Source: Candidatus Kouleothrix ribensis (GTDB taxonomy: Bacteria; Chloroflexota; Chloroflexia; Chloroflexales; Roseiflexaceae). From it: a DNA stretch of 64,000 bases. Under the pieces are notes generated by a model that searched no databases, had not been told where the DNA came from, and saw only the letters and a program-made list of their open reading frames with translations. The DNA lies in contig JADKGW010000001.1 in assembly GCA_016722075.1 (NCBI GenBank), positions 5,456,001 to 5,520,000 of the forward strand, written 5' to 3'. Made by a program: the position numbers and the translations under genes. Below are positions 25,835 through 35,813 of the stretch, piece by piece (positions within the stretch are counted from its first letter, which is position 1; each line of letters opens with the position of its first letter).

Positions 25835-26160
25835 GCGCTGAAGTCACAATAGATGGTTTTACGCGCGTTTTGGGGAACCTACCCGATATGTTGAATGCTG
25901 GTGCCCAGGCGAGCGCAGAAAAGGCGGTTCAGCTCGCGAAAGCGAATGTTGTCGTTGGAAAAGATCCGCCCCACACTCGCGACACGATTGAGGCCAGGCG
26001 GGTTGGGGAAGCTCAGTACGAGGTTTCAGCCGAGGAAGCAGCGATATTCATTGAGCTTGGGACAAGCAAAATGCCGGCACGGCCATTCTTACTCCCGGCT
26101 GCGACCGACGCACAAACACTTGAAGCCTTTGTAGACGCCGTGAAAGCCGCACTCACATGA
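25831..26160 (+). CDS. HK97 gp10-like tail component
   Basis: The 109-residue protein has the gp10 signature: a basic N-terminal helix (ASAEKAVQLAKANVVVGKDPPHTRDTI), then AIFIELGTSKMPARPFLLPAA. It starts at an ATG overlapping the previous stop (ATGA). The family connects head completion with tail attachment. Confidence 0.85.
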   Translation: MSAEVTIDGFTRVLGNLPDMLNAGAQASAEKAVQLAKANVVVGKDPPHTRDTIEARRVGEAQYEVSAEEAAIFIELGTSKMPARPFLLPAATDAQTLEAFVDAVKAALT

Positions 26161-26564
26161 CTATTGATGTCGCATATCAAACAAAAGTGGTGCCACGACT
26201 GCGAATGCTCTTGATTGCGACACTTTCCAGTACATTCAGCGGGCGCGTGTATTGGGAGAGTCCACCTCAAGAGGCGGTATTGCCGTTCTGCGTCGTGCAG
26301 AGCCAGGACGGTGGTGGCAGGCGCAGTGATTACGTTGGCGAACAGGGCTGGTCTGGTCTGATTACCATTCGGGTGCTAGATGACGACCAGGGCGATGCAG
26401 ATACGCTACTTCAATCACTCCCATCCCTTCTGCAAGGCTTAAACTCAGCCGGTCAGTCGCTTACCTTCACTCCCGGTCGACCACTGACTGTTCCGCCTGA
26501 AGAGTACCCTGATATGTTCATTTTCACAGCCGCGCTTATTGGCGAGGCAACACTTTCTTCTTAG
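26157..26564 (+). CDS. Tail terminator protein candidate
   Basis: A 135-residue protein with the alternating beta pattern of tail terminators (VLPFCVVQSQDGGGRRSDYV, GLITIRVLDDDQGDADTLL). It sits between the gp10-like gene and the major tail protein, the conserved place for this function. Overlaps its upstream neighbour by four bases. Confidence 0.75.
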   Translation: MTIDVAYQTKVVPRLRMLLIATLSSTFSGRVYWESPPQEAVLPFCVVQSQDGGGRRSDYVGEQGWSGLITIRVLDDDQGDADTLLQSLPSLLQGLNSAGQSLTFTPGRPLTVPPEEYPDMFIFTAALIGEATLSS

Positions 26565-26573
26565 GAGATCCCA

Positions 26574-26984
26574 ATGGCGCTTTTGCAAGGATTTGATGGT
26601 TCGGTCACGATTACCACAACTGGCTCGCCCACGGTGGTTGGTAAGGTTAAGAAGTGGTCGGGCGATGTGTCGTTCAAGGAAACCGAGGAAGGCCCATTCA
26701 TCGGTGGAGATGGCACGACCGAGGTTGTGTCGACGAGCAAAATGATCAAGGGCAAGCTTGAATGTGTCGTACCTTTGGGTCGCGATGCTGGTCAGAGTGC
26801 GCTCATGGCGGCTGCGCTGGCGTTCGGTACGTTCAACCTGTCGCTAGTCGAGACGAATGGATACACCGTAACGGTAGCAACTGCCAAGGTGTCGGGATTT
26901 GCATTTGACAACGATGGTGCCGGATCGGTCAAGCTGACATTTGATTTCCGTAATAGCGGCACGTTCAGCATCCTGTCTTCGTAA
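26574..26984 (+). CDS. Major tail tube protein
   Basis: This 136-residue beta-sandwich protein (DGSVTITTTGSPTVVGKVKK, KLECVVPLGRDAG, VKLTFDFRNSG) has the size and composition of siphovirus tail tube subunits. It precedes the tail assembly chaperones. AGGAG lies before the ATG. A strong hairpin follows at 27000-27028, as expected for an abundantly expressed gene. Confidence 0.85.
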   Translation: MALLQGFDGSVTITTTGSPTVVGKVKKWSGDVSFKETEEGPFIGGDGTTEVVSTSKMIKGKLECVVPLGRDAGQSALMAAALAFGTFNLSLVETNGYTVTVATAKVSGFAFDNDGAGSVKLTFDFRNSGTFSILSS

Positions 26985-26999
26985 GCTGGTGACACCGGA

Positions 27000-27028
27000 A
27001 GGGGGATCTCGCCTGGCGGGATCTCCCT
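27000..27028 (+). terminator. Strong hairpin after the major tail gene
   Basis: A 12-bp stem with two wobble pairs (AGGGGGATCTCG and CGGGATCTCCCT, five-base loop) is followed by a pyrimidine run TTCCTT. It probably acts as a partial terminator or 3' stabiliser separating tail tube expression from the genes behind. Confidence 0.55.
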
Positions 27029-27042
27029 TTCCTTGAAGGATC

Positions 27043-27444
27043 ATGATTAGCTACACCACAAGGCCAACGTATTACGACAACGCACAGCAGCTTCTTGCGG
27101 AGGACGACCACATCGAGATGGATGTCAACGTTGAGGGCTGGTTGTATTCGCTGCGTATTCGCTCCCTGACGGTTCCACAGCGCAACCGCATTAATAGCGC
27201 GGCGGGGGTTGGCAAGGATCGGGATTGGACGGTCTTCCACGCACGCACAATCGCTGAAGGGTTAGTGCGGCCACGCCTTAATCCAACCCAGGCGTGCGAA
27301 CTTGCCGAGGCGCACAATGGAGCGCTCGTGGAAGAGTTATCTGAAGCAATCTGGTCAATCGGTTCATTGTTCAAGCTGTACCAGGCGTACATGGACGAAT
27401 TGAAGAAGCTCAATGCCGCGAAAGAACAGCTTCCAGACGAGTAA
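27043..27444 (+). CDS. Tail assembly chaperone, first reading frame
   Basis: A 133-residue helical protein with the usual position between major tail protein and tape measure (LRIRSLTVPQRNRINSAAGVG; YQAYMDELKKLNAAKEQLPDE). Phages commonly encode two chaperone products here, joined by frameshifting. The next frame overlaps this one by 32 bases. Confidence 0.75.
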   Translation: MISYTTRPTYYDNAQQLLAEDDHIEMDVNVEGWLYSLRIRSLTVPQRNRINSAAGVGKDRDWTVFHARTIAEGLVRPRLNPTQACELAEAHNGALVEELSEAIWSIGSLFKLYQAYMDELKKLNAAKEQLPDE

Positions 27445-27685
27445 TACGGCCATTCTCGCAAGTGACGCTCGCAGAGAAAATCTTGACGCGATAGCAACCT
27501 TCCACATCACGCTTGCCACCCTCCTGCTCGGCCAATCGCCTCTCCCAACATACTCAATCAGTGACCTCGAAACTGAGCTTATCTCCAAGACGATGCAGAT
27601 CGGATATCAGCGCGAGGCGCTAGAACGCAAGATTGAGCAGCGGCGTGCGCGTGTCCACCAAGACATTCTCCCCTTCCTCGGATAA
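27413..27685 (+). CDS. Tail assembly chaperone, second reading frame
   Basis: A 90-residue helical protein beginning at an ATG inside the previous gene, in the +1 frame relative to it. The frame is open upstream to 27404, so a frameshifted fusion product from a site at 27404-27444 is possible. No classical -1 slippery heptamer is visible. Independent initiation is equally likely. Confidence 0.65.
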   Translation: MPRKNSFQTSNTAILASDARRENLDAIATFHITLATLLLGQSPLPTYSISDLETELISKTMQIGYQREALERKIEQRRARVHQDILPFLG

Positions 27686-27697
27686 GGAGTCGACCCC

Positions 27698-29956
27698 ATG
27701 GGCGACGTTGAGCTTGGAAAACTATATGTGACCCTTGAGGGACGTGATGTCGGCCTGAAGGATATGCTCACTCAGGCGAAAACGCAGCTTGGTGGGCTTG
27801 GCACGGCATCGCGAACTCTGAAGTCAGATCTTTCGCCGGAAGGATATTTCAATGCCTTCAAGAGTGGCCTGGCTGGCGTTGTTGGCCCTGCCGCAGTAGC
27901 AACAGCGGCGATTGGTGGTGTCATTGCGGTCGCGAACAGCTTCAAAGAGGCGTTCACCTTCAAGGCGCAGCTTGACGCTTCAACACAAGCCATTGAGGCT
28001 GAGCTTCAGGGTTTCCGTGATGTTGGTCGCACGCTTCAGGATGCCGAGGCGTTCGCGAAGAAATACAACATCACAAAGCAGGAAACAAACGCGATCCTTA
28101 GTAGCTCGATCGACATTCTTCGCTCGTCGAAGTCAAGTGTAACCGAGCTAGAGTCGGCTCTTATCAGGCTGCAATCCAAAGATATCAGCAAGCCCATCAG
28201 TGAAGCATCTCGCGCCCTGCGTGAGCTGGCTAGTGGCGATGTGACTAGCATCAAGGAACTGTTTAACATCCCCGCCGCAGATGCCCACCGGATGAAGAAC
28301 GAGATCGCGGCTGGTGGTGATGCGGTTCAGGTGCTTACGCGATATCTGAACGACGCGCAGATCGGAATGGGTGCTCTTGAGCAGCGCACGAAGGGTGCTG
28401 TCGGTGAAATGAACCGACTGAAAGTTGCTCAGGAAGAACTCAAGCTTGCTGAAGGGCAAGTTGCCGCGAGTTCGGGTGGTATGGCGTTTCTCAAGGCGCG
28501 CATTGAGCTGACGCGCATGTTCGCCAACGAGCTTGGCTATAACAATCACGCGCTGGACGACAATGCGACGGCAATCTTTAACTGGTTAAATGCCTTGGCC
28601 GGCGCTGAGCCTGTCATTACATCAGCAACATCGGCAACATTGGTTTCCGCAGATGCCGATGATCGAAAGACCGAAGCGACAATTGCGGTTAATACTGCGC
28701 TTACGGAAGCCCTTCAAAAGCAACTTGACAATACGCTTGCAGCGCAAGACCTGTCGAGCGCTCAAGAATACCTGGCAAACCTTGGTGGACAGGTTGCGCA
28801 GGGCTTATTGTCTGCTGCTGATGCAGCGGCACTCCTTGCCTCGAAATACAATATCGCGACTAGCGAGGCGTACAACCTGATCAATGCTCAGGCGCAGCTC
28901 GCCCAAGCCAAACTCAACCAGGAAGCCCTGAAAGACTACCGGCGCGGCGAGCGCGGTGATGAACGCACCACGCTTGAGTTCGAGCGCGACGAATACTTCC
29001 GAGCTGTCACCATCAAAAATGATGCAGCGGCGGCGAAGACGCGCCACGCGAACGCTGGTAGTGCTGGTGCTGCCCGACTGTCTCAGGAAGAGAAGTTCAA
29101 CAACACCTCACTCAGTCAGCAAGATACGTATCTGGATAAAGCGGAAAGCCGCGCACGCGATCACGAACGTAAGCTGTCTGATATCGAGAAGGATGGTCAG
29201 CAGCGTCGAGCCGAGCAGGAGCGGAAGAACGAGGTTAGCAAGCGCACGAGCCGGGCTGACTTTTACGATCAACTTGCTGCTAGTGGTGTCGACCCAACGC
29301 AGTTTGCCGCTGCGTACGAGGAAGCATACGCCAAGGCGCGCGAGATTGAACAGTCCGGTAACAAGCAACTCGCTGACGAATATCAGGCGATGCGTCAGCG
29401 GCAAATTGAAGCCGATCAGCAGTATGCCAGGGAGGCTGCCGATATTGCTGCCAACGACGATATGTCGGACGAGGAAAAAGCGAACCGATTGGCTAGTATC
29501 GAAGCTCGTCGCAAAATGCGTGAGGAAGCCAATGCTGAGGAAATTAAGCAATTGCTCGAACAGGGTGATGCCATTAATAACGAGCAGCAACGCCAGCTTG
29601 ATGAGGAAAACCGTCGATACCAGGAAGCCACGGATGAAGCGGCAGCGAAGTTTGAAGACCTGTCCGACCGGCGCGTTGCGGCCTATCAGCGGGCGAATAG
29701 TGTGATTGCCGGCACCCCACCAGCCGAGCTGGCTCAGGCACAACGCACGAGCGTGGCAACGGGTGGCACCGCACCGCCCACAGCTACTCCCGTACCGAAG
29801 TCATCCGATGTGCTTGCGGTGCGTGATGAGTCGGTGGCTGGCGCGATTAGCTCCCAAACCAGTGAACTGGCTGGAAAACTGGATGAAGTTCGACGCGCGG
29901 TTGATGGGGTCGAGCGAGCTGTTCGAAGTATTGACCTTGGGGGTGCAGTCCGATGA
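27698..29956 (+). CDS. Tail tape measure protein
   Basis: The 752-residue protein sets tail length. It has a hydrophobic segment near residues 55-80 (GLAGVVGPAAVATAAIGGVI) and long helical regions. A charged coiled coil (about 440-680, rich in Glu/Arg/Gln) precedes a Pro/Thr C-terminal linker and final helix. AAGGAG precedes the ATG. The length implies a tail on the order of 110 nm by the usual 0.15 nm per residue rule. Confidence 0.9.
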   Translation: MGDVELGKLYVTLEGRDVGLKDMLTQAKTQLGGLGTASRTLKSDLSPEGYFNAFKSGLAGVVGPAAVATAAIGGVIAVANSFKEAFTFKAQLDASTQAIEAELQGFRDVGRTLQDAEAFAKKYNITKQETNAILSSSIDILRSSKSSVTELESALIRLQSKDISKPISEASRALRELASGDVTSIKELFNIPAADAHRMKNEIAAGGDAVQVLTRYLNDAQIGMGALEQRTKGAVGEMNRLKVAQEELKLAEGQVAASSGGMAFLKARIELTRMFANELGYNNHALDDNATAIFNWLNALAGAEPVITSATSATLVSADADDRKTEATIAVNTALTEALQKQLDNTLAAQDLSSAQEYLANLGGQVAQGLLSAADAAALLASKYNIATSEAYNLINAQAQLAQAKLNQEALKDYRRGERGDERTTLEFERDEYFRAVTIKNDAAAAKTRHANAGSAGAARLSQEEKFNNTSLSQQDTYLDKAESRARDHERKLSDIEKDGQQRRAEQERKNEVSKRTSRADFYDQLAASGVDPTQFAAAYEEAYAKAREIEQSGNKQLADEYQAMRQRQIEADQQYAREAADIAANDDMSDEEKANRLASIEARRKMREEANAEEIKQLLEQGDAINNEQQRQLDEENRRYQEATDEAAAKFEDLSDRRVAAYQRANSVIAGTPPAELAQAQRTSVATGGTAPPTATPVPKSSDVLAVRDESVAGAISSQTSELAGKLDEVRRAVDGVERAVRSIDLGGAVR

Positions 29957-30309
29957 GTATTGTGCTCAATGGTGTGACGTTTGGGAATGCTACTCGTAAG
30001 GGGCCGAGCGGCGGGGAAATGACACCCGAGAAGATTGGTGTGCTACTCCCTGCCGCTGACGGTACGCGTAATTGGGTTCAACGCTCGGTCAAGCGAACAT
30101 GGAAGTATGAGTGGGACGGTATTTCAGAGTCACTTCGTGATGACATTTACGCGATCTTTTCACTCACAACCACGTTCAGTCATACCGACATCCATGGCGA
30201 CACAGCTATGTGCCAGTGCGAGTCGAACGATTATGGCGAGACGATATCAGCCATTCTGGTCGATGGAACATGTCATTATCGTGTGTCACTCACCGTAAGG
30301 GAAGCTTAA
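29953..30309 (+). CDS. Tail protein downstream of the tape measure
   Basis: A 118-residue beta-rich protein (VQRSVKRTWKYEWDGISESL, SAILVDGTCHYRVSLTVREA). It overlaps the tape measure stop by four bases and occupies the distal-tail-protein position of siphoviruses. No specific family is recognised. Confidence 0.65.
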   Translation: MSIVLNGVTFGNATRKGPSGGEMTPEKIGVLLPAADGTRNWVQRSVKRTWKYEWDGISESLRDDIYAIFSLTTTFSHTDIHGDTAMCQCESNDYGETISAILVDGTCHYRVSLTVREA

Positions 30310-31775
30310 TGGCGATCTTCACTGCAATCTATAGCGCTTCCATCAAGGTCACTGGCTCGTGGGTTGATGTAACCGATCTGGTGCTGGAACTATCAGGCTC
30401 GAATGAGGCTACCCGTAATGCTGACAATGCGCTGTCGTTCGGTGATAGCTCAGAAACGCGCATCTCAGTACGTGGCCTGCTGGACTTGATGGCTTACACC
30501 TGGGAGTTTACCCCCTTCAAAGCCGAGTTCGGCATGGACGGCCCAGCCGTGCAGGTGTTCAATGGCGTTATTACGGCACGCGATAACACGCTCGACGATG
30601 TGACATTCACTTGTGAAGGCTTTGCAGTGCTCGCGAAGAATATGAAAGAGTATTCGCGGGTATTCGTGCATAAGCCAGTTGCAACCAAGACCACAGCATC
30701 AAGTGTGGAAGACCCTGATGAGCCAGCATATGCGGCCGGGCCAATCAACTGGATACTTTGGAAGTCAGGGGGGCGACCAGTTGAGCAGGATTTTTCTTAT
30801 CCAGATGCCGCGTTTTACTACTCCTGCGATCGGGCGCTCATTGCCCCCCGATTTGCCTGGATTGCTGGCGAGAATGGTTGGGACGAAGCGTTGAAGCTCG
30901 TGCAGGCGAGTGGTGGTCAGCTTTTCCAAGCCGCCGATGGCACAATTACCTACCGCCAGCCATACACAATCGCTGACAACGCCCCTGGAAGCCCGTACCT
31001 GTTTACCACATCAGCATTCAAGGGGTTTAAGCAGCGTCAGTCTACCCGGCAGCTTATGACGAAGGCGTTGTGCTCATTTATCCCCAGGTTTCTGCGGCCA
31101 ACGCAAGATGTTGCGGAAGACACAACCTCGCGGCTCATTCCTGGCGGCGAAACAATCACCTTCGATATTGAACCAACCTGGCCTCTCTACAATCTGGAAC
31201 AAGCAAGCAAAGGGCAACTTGCGGCGAGCTGCTTCACCATGACGTTCTTGGGTGGTCGTGGTGCCGTGCTCAACACGGATTACACGCACACACTGATCAT
31301 TACCGCACAGAGGATTAGCCTGACAATTGAGAACCTGACCACCAGACCAATGGAGTTAGCAAAGGTGGTGTTGCGCGGCCAACCCATCACAGCCGGCGAG
31401 GCAGGCTCAGTATCGTATGGTAGTGGCACGGCAGTTAAGGAGATTGCTTCAGGCAACCCATACATTCAAAGTGCGCTTGATGGAGAGCGGCTATGCCAGC
31501 TCTACATGGCGTTTTACGGCGATGCACACCCCCTACGCACGCTGAGCGGCTGTGTGTACAACCCTGATCGAGTAATTGGCGAGATTGTTGAGTTGTCAAT
31601 TGATGAGCTTGGCTTGAGTGCAGTGCCGCACGTCATAGTCGCCATCCGGCACAGTCAAACAGGTGCGGAGATGGAAGTCGATCTTGTCGAGATTGAAGGC
31701 ATTCACAAAACAAGTGACTTCTTCATTGTTGGCCGAAACTATACAGGTGTCTCAAGCAAGCTTGTAGGGTATTGA
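30309..31775 (+). CDS. Tail/baseplate protein
   Basis: The 488-residue protein starts at an ATG with AAGGGAAG upstream, sharing one base with the previous gene's stop. It has a receptor-hub-like mixed beta content (GVITARDNTLDDVTFTCEGFAV, GENGWDEALKLVQASGGQLF). The position fits a tail hub or tail-associated protein. No enzymatic motif is visible. Confidence 0.65.
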   Translation: MAIFTAIYSASIKVTGSWVDVTDLVLELSGSNEATRNADNALSFGDSSETRISVRGLLDLMAYTWEFTPFKAEFGMDGPAVQVFNGVITARDNTLDDVTFTCEGFAVLAKNMKEYSRVFVHKPVATKTTASSVEDPDEPAYAAGPINWILWKSGGRPVEQDFSYPDAAFYYSCDRALIAPRFAWIAGENGWDEALKLVQASGGQLFQAADGTITYRQPYTIADNAPGSPYLFTTSAFKGFKQRQSTRQLMTKALCSFIPRFLRPTQDVAEDTTSRLIPGGETITFDIEPTWPLYNLEQASKGQLAASCFTMTFLGGRGAVLNTDYTHTLIITAQRISLTIENLTTRPMELAKVVLRGQPITAGEAGSVSYGSGTAVKEIASGNPYIQSALDGERLCQLYMAFYGDAHPLRTLSGCVYNPDRVIGEIVELSIDELGLSAVPHVIVAIRHSQTGAEMEVDLVEIEGIHKTSDFFIVGRNYTGVSSKLVGY

Positions 31776-31776
31776 C

Positions 31777-33201
31777 GTGTACGAAATCAACCCCACGTTT
31801 TCTGATGCTGACGACCAGATTATTTCATCCGGCGATTTGCGCATCATTCGGCAGAACGCCATGCTGGTTGACGCGCTCTCGTTTCGGCCAGTTCCAATGC
31901 TTGACAACAGTGCCGCGCTTGACACTGGCACACCAGGTTTCTACAAATCAGGGCCAACGTTTAGGATTGCCAAATACTATTTCCGGTTTCGAGCTGGTAT
32001 GACCACGTTGACCATTAAGGGGCGCACAACCGCTCCAAGCGGCGTAACCGTCAAGATATACCTGAATGACTCGGGAACTGCCTCAGCGACAATCTCGGCA
32101 CCTCAGACGAGCTTCACCAGTACGATTACCATCTCGGGTCTTGGTTTCACGGTTGGCCAGATTATCCCAATTCTCATTAAGGCAGAGGGAAGCGGGAATA
32201 CATCGACGGCTACGTTTTACATCACGTCGTGTTATGTGGGGCCAATCAGCAAGAGCGGGTGGCCTGGCGTTCCAACCTTCAGCGTGTCGACGCTTAATGA
32301 AACAAAGCTCAACCAACTATGCAGTGCAATCGATTGGGTGTATGACCGTCTGAACATCGTGCCATTCGTCCCCAATCGCACAACCAAGGTGCAACTGCTT
32401 CAGTTTCGTTCGGGCAGTTGGCCGGTCTGGTTTGGAACGGTGCAGCGTGGATTTGATGAGGATGTGGCTGTCGTTGAGGGTGGTTTCACCAATGTCAGCA
32501 GTACAGGGCTGCGCTACAAGATCTATCTCGCCGGCTCGCTCGTGGCTACGGGAGCAACCCAAACGCCTGGCTATTACGAGTTCTCAGAAACTATCAGCCT
32601 GTCGGGCGTTGCTGTTGGTTCCACTGCGGAAGTGTGGGTGTATGGCGAAGTGGTGACGCCTGGCCCACAGGCTGATTGGAAATTCGGTCGTATGAGTATC
32701 CACCGTGCTGAAGCAAACGCGAGCACGTACTACCCAATTGCAACCACACTTCCGGTTAGTTTCACGTATGGCAGCAAATCTCCCTCCGCGCTGGTAAGTG
32801 ATCTGAATGCTATCGCGAACATTGTCAGCACCGCAAAGACGCGGATTGACGACGCTCCACATATCTTCGCGCGAGCACACGCCCTGCGCCACTGGTATGG
32901 CTATGACGAAGACACGCGCGGCAATCTCGATAACCGTGCGCCAGTCCACTTCATTAGGCGTGGCAGTCGACTGGTCGTGCGAGGGAAGGACGTGAAACTT
33001 GGTTGGGGATTCGCTACTCTGGCGCGTGACGACCAGGGTGTCAATTATGATGGATACACCTATAGTCGCACGGAGCAGATTATCGATGGGGATAAGGTTG
33101 ATACAAGAGAAGTGTATCTAGACAGCTATCCCGACTTGTACCCCGATCGCTTGTATTTCCTGTTCGGTGATGTGTATTACGCCGAAGAATTGTTGAGCTG
33201 A
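31777..33201 (+). CDS. Tail/baseplate protein with beta-sandwich repeats
   Basis: A 474-residue, GTG-started protein. Residues about 60-150 and 190-290 look like related beta-sandwich modules (TLTIKGRTTAPSGVTVKIYL; NVSSTGLRYKIYLAGSLVA). These suggest carbohydrate-binding or structural domains. It begins one base after the previous stop. Function is inferred from tail-operon position. Confidence 0.6.
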   Translation: MYEINPTFSDADDQIISSGDLRIIRQNAMLVDALSFRPVPMLDNSAALDTGTPGFYKSGPTFRIAKYYFRFRAGMTTLTIKGRTTAPSGVTVKIYLNDSGTASATISAPQTSFTSTITISGLGFTVGQIIPILIKAEGSGNTSTATFYITSCYVGPISKSGWPGVPTFSVSTLNETKLNQLCSAIDWVYDRLNIVPFVPNRTTKVQLLQFRSGSWPVWFGTVQRGFDEDVAVVEGGFTNVSSTGLRYKIYLAGSLVATGATQTPGYYEFSETISLSGVAVGSTAEVWVYGEVVTPGPQADWKFGRMSIHRAEANASTYYPIATTLPVSFTYGSKSPSALVSDLNAIANIVSTAKTRIDDAPHIFARAHALRHWYGYDEDTRGNLDNRAPVHFIRRGSRLVVRGKDVKLGWGFATLARDDQGVNYDGYTYSRTEQIIDGDKVDTREVYLDSYPDLYPDRLYFLFGDVYYAEELLS

Positions 33202-33205
33202 GCAC

Positions 33206-35812
33206 ATGCCAAAAGATAAAATCCAACGCCGTATCGATATTATGCTTCCCTCAAATGCTGGCAGTGCGCTTGTTGAGACGACCAGTGATCCAGCCCCTCC
33301 CGCAATCCCGACCATTCCAGCACCAGCAAATCTTACACTTACGACCGCACTTGGACGCAGTGCCGTCACGCCCACTGCACTGATTGCAGCCACCTGGGAC
33401 ATCCCTGACAGTGTTACACCGCAACGGTATGCCATTCAGTGGTCGATTAATTCAAGCTTCCCTGATGGCGTGACAAGCGGTATGGATGCGCCGCAGGCGA
33501 GTGCGACTATTGATGGTTTGAAGCCAAACACACTCTATTATGTGCGCGTGGCGGCGCTGTATCGATCTATGCAGAGTCCATGGTCGGATGCTGAGTCGAT
33601 TACGACTCAGGAAGACACGACCCCACCAGATTCGGTCACGAGCGCGGCTGGCGACTTCTCTACTGGCGATCTGGTGTTGACGTGGACTAATCCAATCAAT
33701 GAGAACTTGAAGGATGTGCGCGTGCGAGTGTATGCCAGTAATGGTGGAACACTCCTGCGCGAAGTCTATAGCACGACTGGTCGATATGTCTGGACAGTTA
33801 CCACGAACTTCCTCGATACAGGTGGTACTCCCGACCCATCGGTGTATGTGGTTCTGACCGCTCGATCGTACAACAACATCACATCAAGTGATGTGACGCT
33901 GACCGTCACGAAATCAGCCCCAACCGCGCCTGCCTCTGTGTCCGTGACTACCTTCTCGTCAGGTATTATCGCCGCGATCGGCACTGGTACAGGTATTGAC
34001 CTCGACTATTACCTTGTGACGCTCTACCTATCTGGTGTTGCACAGAATACGGTTCGCACAACCACTCGCACGACCATTATCGAGGCGTCTGTATCGGGTA
34101 GCTACACAGTTGGCGTGAAGGCGTATGATCGCTTTGGACAGGCAAGCTCCGAAACCATGTCCAGCTCGTTCAGTATGGACATCCTGACGACCGCTGAGCT
34201 GCGATCAGGTATCAAGTATACCGATAGTGTTGGGAATAATGCCACCACGCTTGCAGTGTTGAAGGACGGTACGGCAGATGACCCGCTTGGCACGGAAGTA
34301 TCGTATCTTGGGAGCGCGAGCTGGCGTTGGGTGATTGCTGAGCGCCCGACGCTTGATCGATACCGCCATGTGACTATTATTGCTGGCACGGGATCGGGGT
34401 ATCTTGGCACATCAGTTGATGGTGTGACGTACACCTACTACAGCGGCTCACTCGGATCTGATGGACGCACCCTTACTGCTGTCGCGAACGAAGCTGCTGC
34501 GCAGGCAGCGGCAATAAACCTCCCCACCACATCAACTGGTCGATGGGATCTTCCAGACTCAACCGAAATTCGCTTCATCAAGCTTGGCTTTAAGTCGGCC
34601 GCAATCGTCAACCTGTACGAGTTCTACCCGCGCAGGTACTTCCAGACAGACGACCTGGATGCGGAAGTCATTCGTGGCATGTCGATTGTTGCTGGTCAGT
34701 TTACGGCAAACACGCTTTCCGCGCTCTCAGCCGATCTCGGGAGTATTACCGCTGGCACCGTAACAGGTGCGACCATTCAAACCTCAACCAGTGGTGCGCG
34801 AACGGTCATGTCGAGTGCAGCGAATGGCGGCTTGATTGGCTATAACAATTCAGACACGTACAACCCATCGACTGGCACAGGCACATATCAAATCCTTTGG
34901 AAGAAGACTGACGGAAAACTGTATTGGGCCAATGGTATTGGCGCGCTGGGCGACAGCGGCGTGGTGTTCAGTCCAGTCCATAACGGCGACGAAACCAAGA
35001 ACGGCCTTGGCTGGCAAAACGGCGGTCAGGTACAGGCTGTTGTATATGGCGACGTGGTGGTCAACTCTATGGCCAAGGTCGAGATAAAGGCCGCCTACAA
35101 CGGTGTGTTTGGTACCACAAACCCGCGCATCACGATGAATGACTACGCCGGCACATTCTCAGGAATGATCGAGTTCGACAGTACTTGGACGTACCTGAAG
35201 CTGGCCGAGCGCGGCGCATACCTTAAGTATGGCCTGCTCATTGATGGTGATGGATCGATTGGCTATCAGAGTGGTCAGGTGTATGGCTTGCAGGTGTCAA
35301 ATGGCGGTATCAACATTGGCACAACGGGTGCGGCAACAGGAGAACTACGAGCCTCGGGAAAGCTTTACTCGCCAGCCGTGGTGCTCCAAAGCGATGCCGG
35401 CGATGGTAGTGCCACAACCGTACCGGGACAACTGGGCATTGTGGGCGCGACCAACCCGAACCTGCTCGGTCTGATTGGGTTCGACACGACCACCAAGCAA
35501 CTCTATATCCAGGCGCTCGAAAGCGGTGTTGCCTGGAAAAATATCATCCTCGCAAACAACGGCGGCAGCGTTGGCATCGGGTCGACCAGTCCGAGTGAGA
35601 AACTGGCTGTGTCCGGCAACGTGAATATCTCGGGGGTCTACAAGAATGCGGGCACCCAGGTTGTCGGCACCCGTAAAACCGGCTGGGGAGCACCGACCGG
35701 CACCGCCACGCGAACGGCATTTGCCACCGGCAGTGTGACCACGGCGCAACTGGCAGAGCGGGTCAAAGCGCTGATCGACGACCTGACCAGCCATGGACTT
35801 ATCGGAACCTAG
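33206..35812 (+). CDS. Tail fibre protein with fibronectin type III domains
   Basis: This 868-residue protein has two FN3-like domains (about 30-135, with NTLYYVRVAALYRSMQSPWS, and about 140-235). A third beta domain with GSYTVGVKAYDRFGQASSE follows. A repetitive beta-helical region rich in Gly/Thr/Ser leads to a C-terminal trimerisation-like tail ending LTSHGLIGT. It is the likely host-receptor fibre and a candidate acceptor for glycosylation. The IS inserted next to its stop leaves the coding sequence intact. Confidence 0.85.
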   Translation: MPKDKIQRRIDIMLPSNAGSALVETTSDPAPPAIPTIPAPANLTLTTALGRSAVTPTALIAATWDIPDSVTPQRYAIQWSINSSFPDGVTSGMDAPQASATIDGLKPNTLYYVRVAALYRSMQSPWSDAESITTQEDTTPPDSVTSAAGDFSTGDLVLTWTNPINENLKDVRVRVYASNGGTLLREVYSTTGRYVWTVTTNFLDTGGTPDPSVYVVLTARSYNNITSSDVTLTVTKSAPTAPASVSVTTFSSGIIAAIGTGTGIDLDYYLVTLYLSGVAQNTVRTTTRTTIIEASVSGSYTVGVKAYDRFGQASSETMSSSFSMDILTTAELRSGIKYTDSVGNNATTLAVLKDGTADDPLGTEVSYLGSASWRWVIAERPTLDRYRHVTIIAGTGSGYLGTSVDGVTYTYYSGSLGSDGRTLTAVANEAAAQAAAINLPTTSTGRWDLPDSTEIRFIKLGFKSAAIVNLYEFYPRRYFQTDDLDAEVIRGMSIVAGQFTANTLSALSADLGSITAGTVTGATIQTSTSGARTVMSSAANGGLIGYNNSDTYNPSTGTGTYQILWKKTDGKLYWANGIGALGDSGVVFSPVHNGDETKNGLGWQNGGQVQAVVYGDVVVNSMAKVEIKAAYNGVFGTTNPRITMNDYAGTFSGMIEFDSTWTYLKLAERGAYLKYGLLIDGDGSIGYQSGQVYGLQVSNGGINIGTTGAATGELRASGKLYSPAVVLQSDAGDGSATTVPGQLGIVGATNPNLLGLIGFDTTTKQLYIQALESGVAWKNIILANNGGSVGIGSTSPSEKLAVSGNVNISGVYKNAGTQVVGTRKTGWGAPTGTATRTAFATGSVTTAQLAERVKALIDDLTSHGLIGT

Positions 35813-35813
35813 T

